A stretch of 64,000 nucleotides of DNA, from NCBI RefSeq assembly GCF_900112985.1, contig NZ_FONS01000012.1, positions 1-64,000 on the forward strand, in the 5' to 3' direction. Within the stretch, counting starts at the first letter, position 1, and every line of letters starts with the position of its first letter. Of this stretch, positions 61,619-64,000 are shown one piece after another. Origin of the DNA: Pedobacter antarcticus. GTDB lineage: Bacteria > Bacteroidota > Bacteroidia > Sphingobacteriales > Sphingobacteriaceae. Made by a program: the position numbers and the translations under genes. The notes under the pieces are model-generated. The model saw only the letters and a list, made by a program, of their open reading frames with translations, ran no database searches and was not told the DNA's origin.

Positions 61619-62275
61619 ATGGATATCATCAATCAGCTTATACAATTTATTCTGCATACAGATGTAGAATTGGTAAAACTGGTCAGTAACTACCAGACTT
61701 GGACTTACCTGATCTTGTTTATAATAATTTTCGCGGAAACGGGTTTTGTTGTAACTCCATTTTTACCCGGCGATTCTATGCTTTTTGCAGTCGGAGCGCT
61801 TATTGCAAAGGGAAATACAGGCCTGGATATCTGGATTATGTTTTTCTTGCTTACTGCAGCCGGTATTTTGGGAAACAGCTTGAATTACAGACTGGGAAGT
61901 TTCTTTGGGGTTAAGGTGTTTAAACCGCAAAACAGGATACTGAAACTAGAATATTATAACAAATCACACGAGTTTTTCGAGAAACATGGTGGTAAGGCGA
62001 TTATTTTCAGTCGTTTCCTGCCTATTTTCAGAACTATCGCACCGTTTGTAGCTGGTGTGGCTAAAATGCCTTTCGGCAGATTTACATACTACAATATTGT
62101 AGGTGGTATTGCTTGGATCGCAAGTTTACTATTTGCAGGTTACTTGTTAGGACAAATTCCGCTGATCCGTGATAATTTCTCTCTTGTTATCGCTTTCATC
62201 GCTATTGTGACTTTTGCACCGGTGGTCTTTGCCGCTCTAAAGTCAATGTTCAAGCCGAAAGAAACCATAGACTAA
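61619..62275 (+). CDS. DedA family membrane protein
   Basis: Inner membrane protein related to undecaprenyl-phosphate flippases and envelope maintenance proteins. The 218-aa protein has five or six hydrophobic segments and DedA motifs: FAETGFVVTPFLPGDSMLFAVGAL near the N-terminus and FEKHGGKAIIFSRFLPIFRTIAPFVAGVAKM. Starts 76 bases after dnaN, possibly cotranscribed in part. Confidence 0.93.
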   Translation: MDIINQLIQFILHTDVELVKLVSNYQTWTYLILFIIIFAETGFVVTPFLPGDSMLFAVGALIAKGNTGLDIWIMFFLLTAAGILGNSLNYRLGSFFGVKVFKPQNRILKLEYYNKSHEFFEKHGGKAIIFSRFLPIFRTIAPFVAGVAKMPFGRFTYYNIVGGIAWIASLLFAGYLLGQIPLIRDNFSLVIAFIAIVTFAPVVFAALKSMFKPKETID

Positions 62276-62280
62276 TTAAA

Positions 62281-63141
62281 TTATTCCAGCATGGGCTGAC
62301 CCGCGTCAACCCATGCTGAATACCATAGTGACCCGGTCATGGCCACTGCACCACGCATTTGCCTTTCTACCATCCCGTTAAGTCTCTGGTCATATGCTTT
62401 TGCGTATTCAGGTGAATAATTTCTGGTCAGAAGCCCTTTTCTTTTCGTGAAGCTATATTTACGGTAGGCTGGAAATTCTCCGCTGAGCCTGGCTTCTATA
62501 CGTAATACACTATCGGCCAATTCATAGCTTGTGGCTATTATACGCCACGCTTCTGCTAAAGGGGAAGCTACATATACGGCTGGCCCGGTTATCAAATCAA
62601 ACTGTTTATCAAATAACTCAGGGAGCAAGCTTTCCCACAAAGCATGGATACCAGTCTGTCCGGTGTATTGTCCATTATGATTTCGGGTAGCATGTAAAGG
62701 AACATGAGCATCAGAAACATAATGTGCGAGATGGGCAGAAATGCGCAGGATACGACGTTTATTCTGTTCGCGAAAAGCGGCAACCAATTGCAGATAACTT
62801 TTTTGTATATGCCATGGGAGGATCCCGTTTTGCTGTAAATGTTCCAGGCCGTATTTTTCCAGCGCGTGTTCCCACCGGCGGGGAATACTGTCAATGCAAT
62901 GATGGTAATTTTCCGTATCCAGGAAATGCCTTGGACCTTCTTGCGGATCAGTATATCTCCGCTTGTCAGGATCTATAGCATGCGCAGATAAATAACCGAT
63001 ATGGCTTTTATAAAAACGGATCATGCCTTCAGGTAAGGTGAGTACGGCAAGGTAGTTGATCCTCGTGTGTGCGTGAAAACCCCAGGAGCAAAAAAAAAGC
63101 AGGCAGAAGATGAGTGCTGCGAAGATGAATAAACTTTTCAT
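62281..63141 (-). CDS. Secreted zinc-dependent nuclease/phospholipase C-like protein (S1/P1 fold)
   Basis: 286 aa. Signal peptide in residues 1-19 leads to WGFHAHTRIN at the mature N-terminus; a leading Trp and His as metal ligands are typical of S1/P1 nucleases and phospholipase C. Later AHLAHYVSDAHVPLHATRNHNG gives the remaining zinc ligands (H-x3-D and nearby H). Substrate, nucleic acid or phospholipid, cannot be told from the sequence. Convergent with DedA (5-base gap). Confidence 0.82.
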   Translation of the reverse strand: MKSLFIFAALIFCLLFFCSWGFHAHTRINYLAVLTLPEGMIRFYKSHIGYLSAHAIDPDKRRYTDPQEGPRHFLDTENYHHCIDSIPRRWEHALEKYGLEHLQQNGILPWHIQKSYLQLVAAFREQNKRRILRISAHLAHYVSDAHVPLHATRNHNGQYTGQTGIHALWESLLPELFDKQFDLITGPAVYVASPLAEAWRIIATSYELADSVLRIEARLSGEFPAYRKYSFTKRKGLLTRNYSPEYAKAYDQRLNGMVERQMRGAVAMTGSLWYSAWVDAGQPMLE

Positions 63142-63197
63142 TTTCGTAAAACTACTTCAGGCCTGCCGATATCAGTTAAGAATTTCTGTTTTGCTTT

Positions 63198-64000
63198 TTA
63201 TTCTATTGATTTACCTTTCATGGCTTGAGAAACCGCAATGTCCATTAACCTTTCTGCAAAGGGACGTGTAAATTCATTGAGCTCATCAGCTTTTTTCAGG
63301 ATCAGGTCTTTATCTCCATCTGCAAGTGCATCAGCAAGGTGCTGAATATAGTTTTTAGTATGGCTAATTTCTTCTGCAGTGAGTACATATCCGTTCTTCT
63401 CTACAAAACGTTCCGCGGTATAAAGTAATTGCTCACCTTCAGATTTTGCTTCGATTCGCATTCTCTCTGCAACATCTGCCTCTGCATGAGTAATGCTGTC
63501 CACCAGCATTTTCTCAACTGTATCGTCAGTTAGTCCATAACTTGGGGTAATGTCAATTTCCTGTTTTACACCCGAACGAAGTTCGATCGCCTGAACAGTA
63601 AGGATTCCGTCGGCATTAAGCAGAAAGTTAATATCTACTTTTGGAAGACCAGCCGGCATAGCGGGAATTCCTTTCAGTTCAAATTCTGCCAGTTTACGGT
63701 TTTCTTTAACCAGGTCACGTTCGCCCTGATAAACAGAAATTTTCATATTAACCTGTCCGTCTACAGAAGTTGTATACTGCCTGCCGCCTTTAGTCGGAAC
63801 TTTGGCATTTCTGGGAATAATGACGTCCATAAGTCCACCCATGGTTTCAATACCCAGGGAAAGCGGTGTAACGTCAAGCAGCAAAATATCAGACCGGTTT
63901 CCGGCAAGAATGTCTGCCTGAATAGCTGCACCCAATGCAACGACCTCATCTGGGTTAAGCTGATCGTGGGGAGCTTTACCAAAGAAGGCTGCAACCTGCG
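63198..64000 (-). CDS. hscA: Fe-S cluster assembly chaperone HscA (partial, C-terminal part)
   Basis: Hsp70-type chaperone; the frame runs open to the window edge, so the N-terminal part is missing. Visible are the end of the ATPase domain (VAAFFGKAPHDQLNPDEVVALGAAIQ) and the substrate-binding domain LLDVTPLSLGIETMGGLMDVIIPRNAKVPTKG, with ISVYQGERDLVKENRKL and PSYGLTDDTVEKML. PSYGLTD and the short C-terminal tail favour HscA over DnaK. A TTG at 63935 is only a spurious internal start. Confidence 0.9.
   Translation of the reverse strand, partial: QVAAFFGKAPHDQLNPDEVVALGAAIQADILAGNRSDILLLDVTPLSLGIETMGGLMDVIIPRNAKVPTKGGRQYTTSVDGQVNMKISVYQGERDLVKENRKLAEFELKGIPAMPAGLPKVDINFLLNADGILTVQAIELRSGVKQEIDITPSYGLTDDTVEKMLVDSITHAEADVAERMRIEAKSEGEQLLYTAERFVEKNGYVLTAEEISHTKNYIQHLADALADGDKDLILKKADELNEFTRPFAERLMDIAVSQAMKGKSIE

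Overview
The window looks like a chromosomal segment of a Bacteroidota bacterium, most probably a Sphingobacteriaceae member close to Pedobacter. This rests on several things seen in the sequence: Bacteroidota-type promoters with a TAnnTTTG -7 box, almost no Shine-Dalgarno sequences, A/T-rich intergenic DNA, a Bacteroidota-style FtsL-like protein, a histone-H1-like small protein, a long aromatic amino acid hydroxylase and the 23S/5S sequence type. The species assignment is inference. There is no prophage, insertion sequence, CRISPR array or tRNA that I can see.

Layout. 1-2000: the 3' end of a 23S rRNA, a 5S rRNA, an oppositely oriented secreted aspartyl protease, and a second, diverged 5S rRNA. 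2100-4505: glyceraldehyde-3-phosphate dehydrogenase (copy 1) and phosphoglycerate kinase. 4617-20609: a compact dcw cluster (mraZ, rsmH, ftsL-like, ftsI, murE, mraY, murD, ftsW, murG, murC, ftsQ, ftsA, ftsZ), all on the + strand, with a MraZ operator in front and a strong terminator behind. murF and ddl are not in it. 20700-31400: an alpha-oxoamine synthase with a TTG start, a histone-H1-like gene, dapA, ligA, an AcpH-like gene, tyrS, a LuxE-like acyl-protein synthetase, and a penicillin-acylase-like enzyme with a small membrane protein. 31600-41100: carbohydrate metabolism, with a GH31 alpha-glucosidase and glgB on +, then the operon pfkA / sugar-kinase-like / gapA on -, a Nudix-type regulator, and a second sugar kinase of the same family. 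41600-46700: ribE, a histidine kinase, an outer membrane barrel, unknown small genes, a BrkB-type membrane protein. 46800-54600: phenylalanine/tyrosine degradation (hmgA-hppD, divergent fah and flavin reductase, and phhA with a short-chain dehydrogenase). 54600-64000: GtrA, CAP-domain protein, glyS, barrel protein, phosphodiesterase, YdeI-like, dnaN, DedA, a Zn-dependent nuclease/phospholipase-like protein, and the 3' part of hscA cut by the window edge.

The dcw genes together make lipid II precursors and the divisome. The phenylalanine genes form a nearly complete route from phenylalanine through tyrosine, hydroxyphenylpyruvate and homogentisate to fumarylacetoacetate and its cleavage; a transaminase and the maleylacetoacetate isomerase are not seen here.

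The non-coding signals most worth a second look are: an 11-bp tandem/inverted repeat array with a perfect 31-bp inverted repeat before the CAP-domain gene (55967-56095); four DnaA-box-like 9-mers in mirrored order between ftsA and ftsZ (18793-18852); three 10-bp-spaced GTGGT repeats upstream of mraZ; two diverged 5S genes with compensatory changes; and a sugar-kinase-like protein with a damaged ATP loop sitting inside a glycolytic operon.
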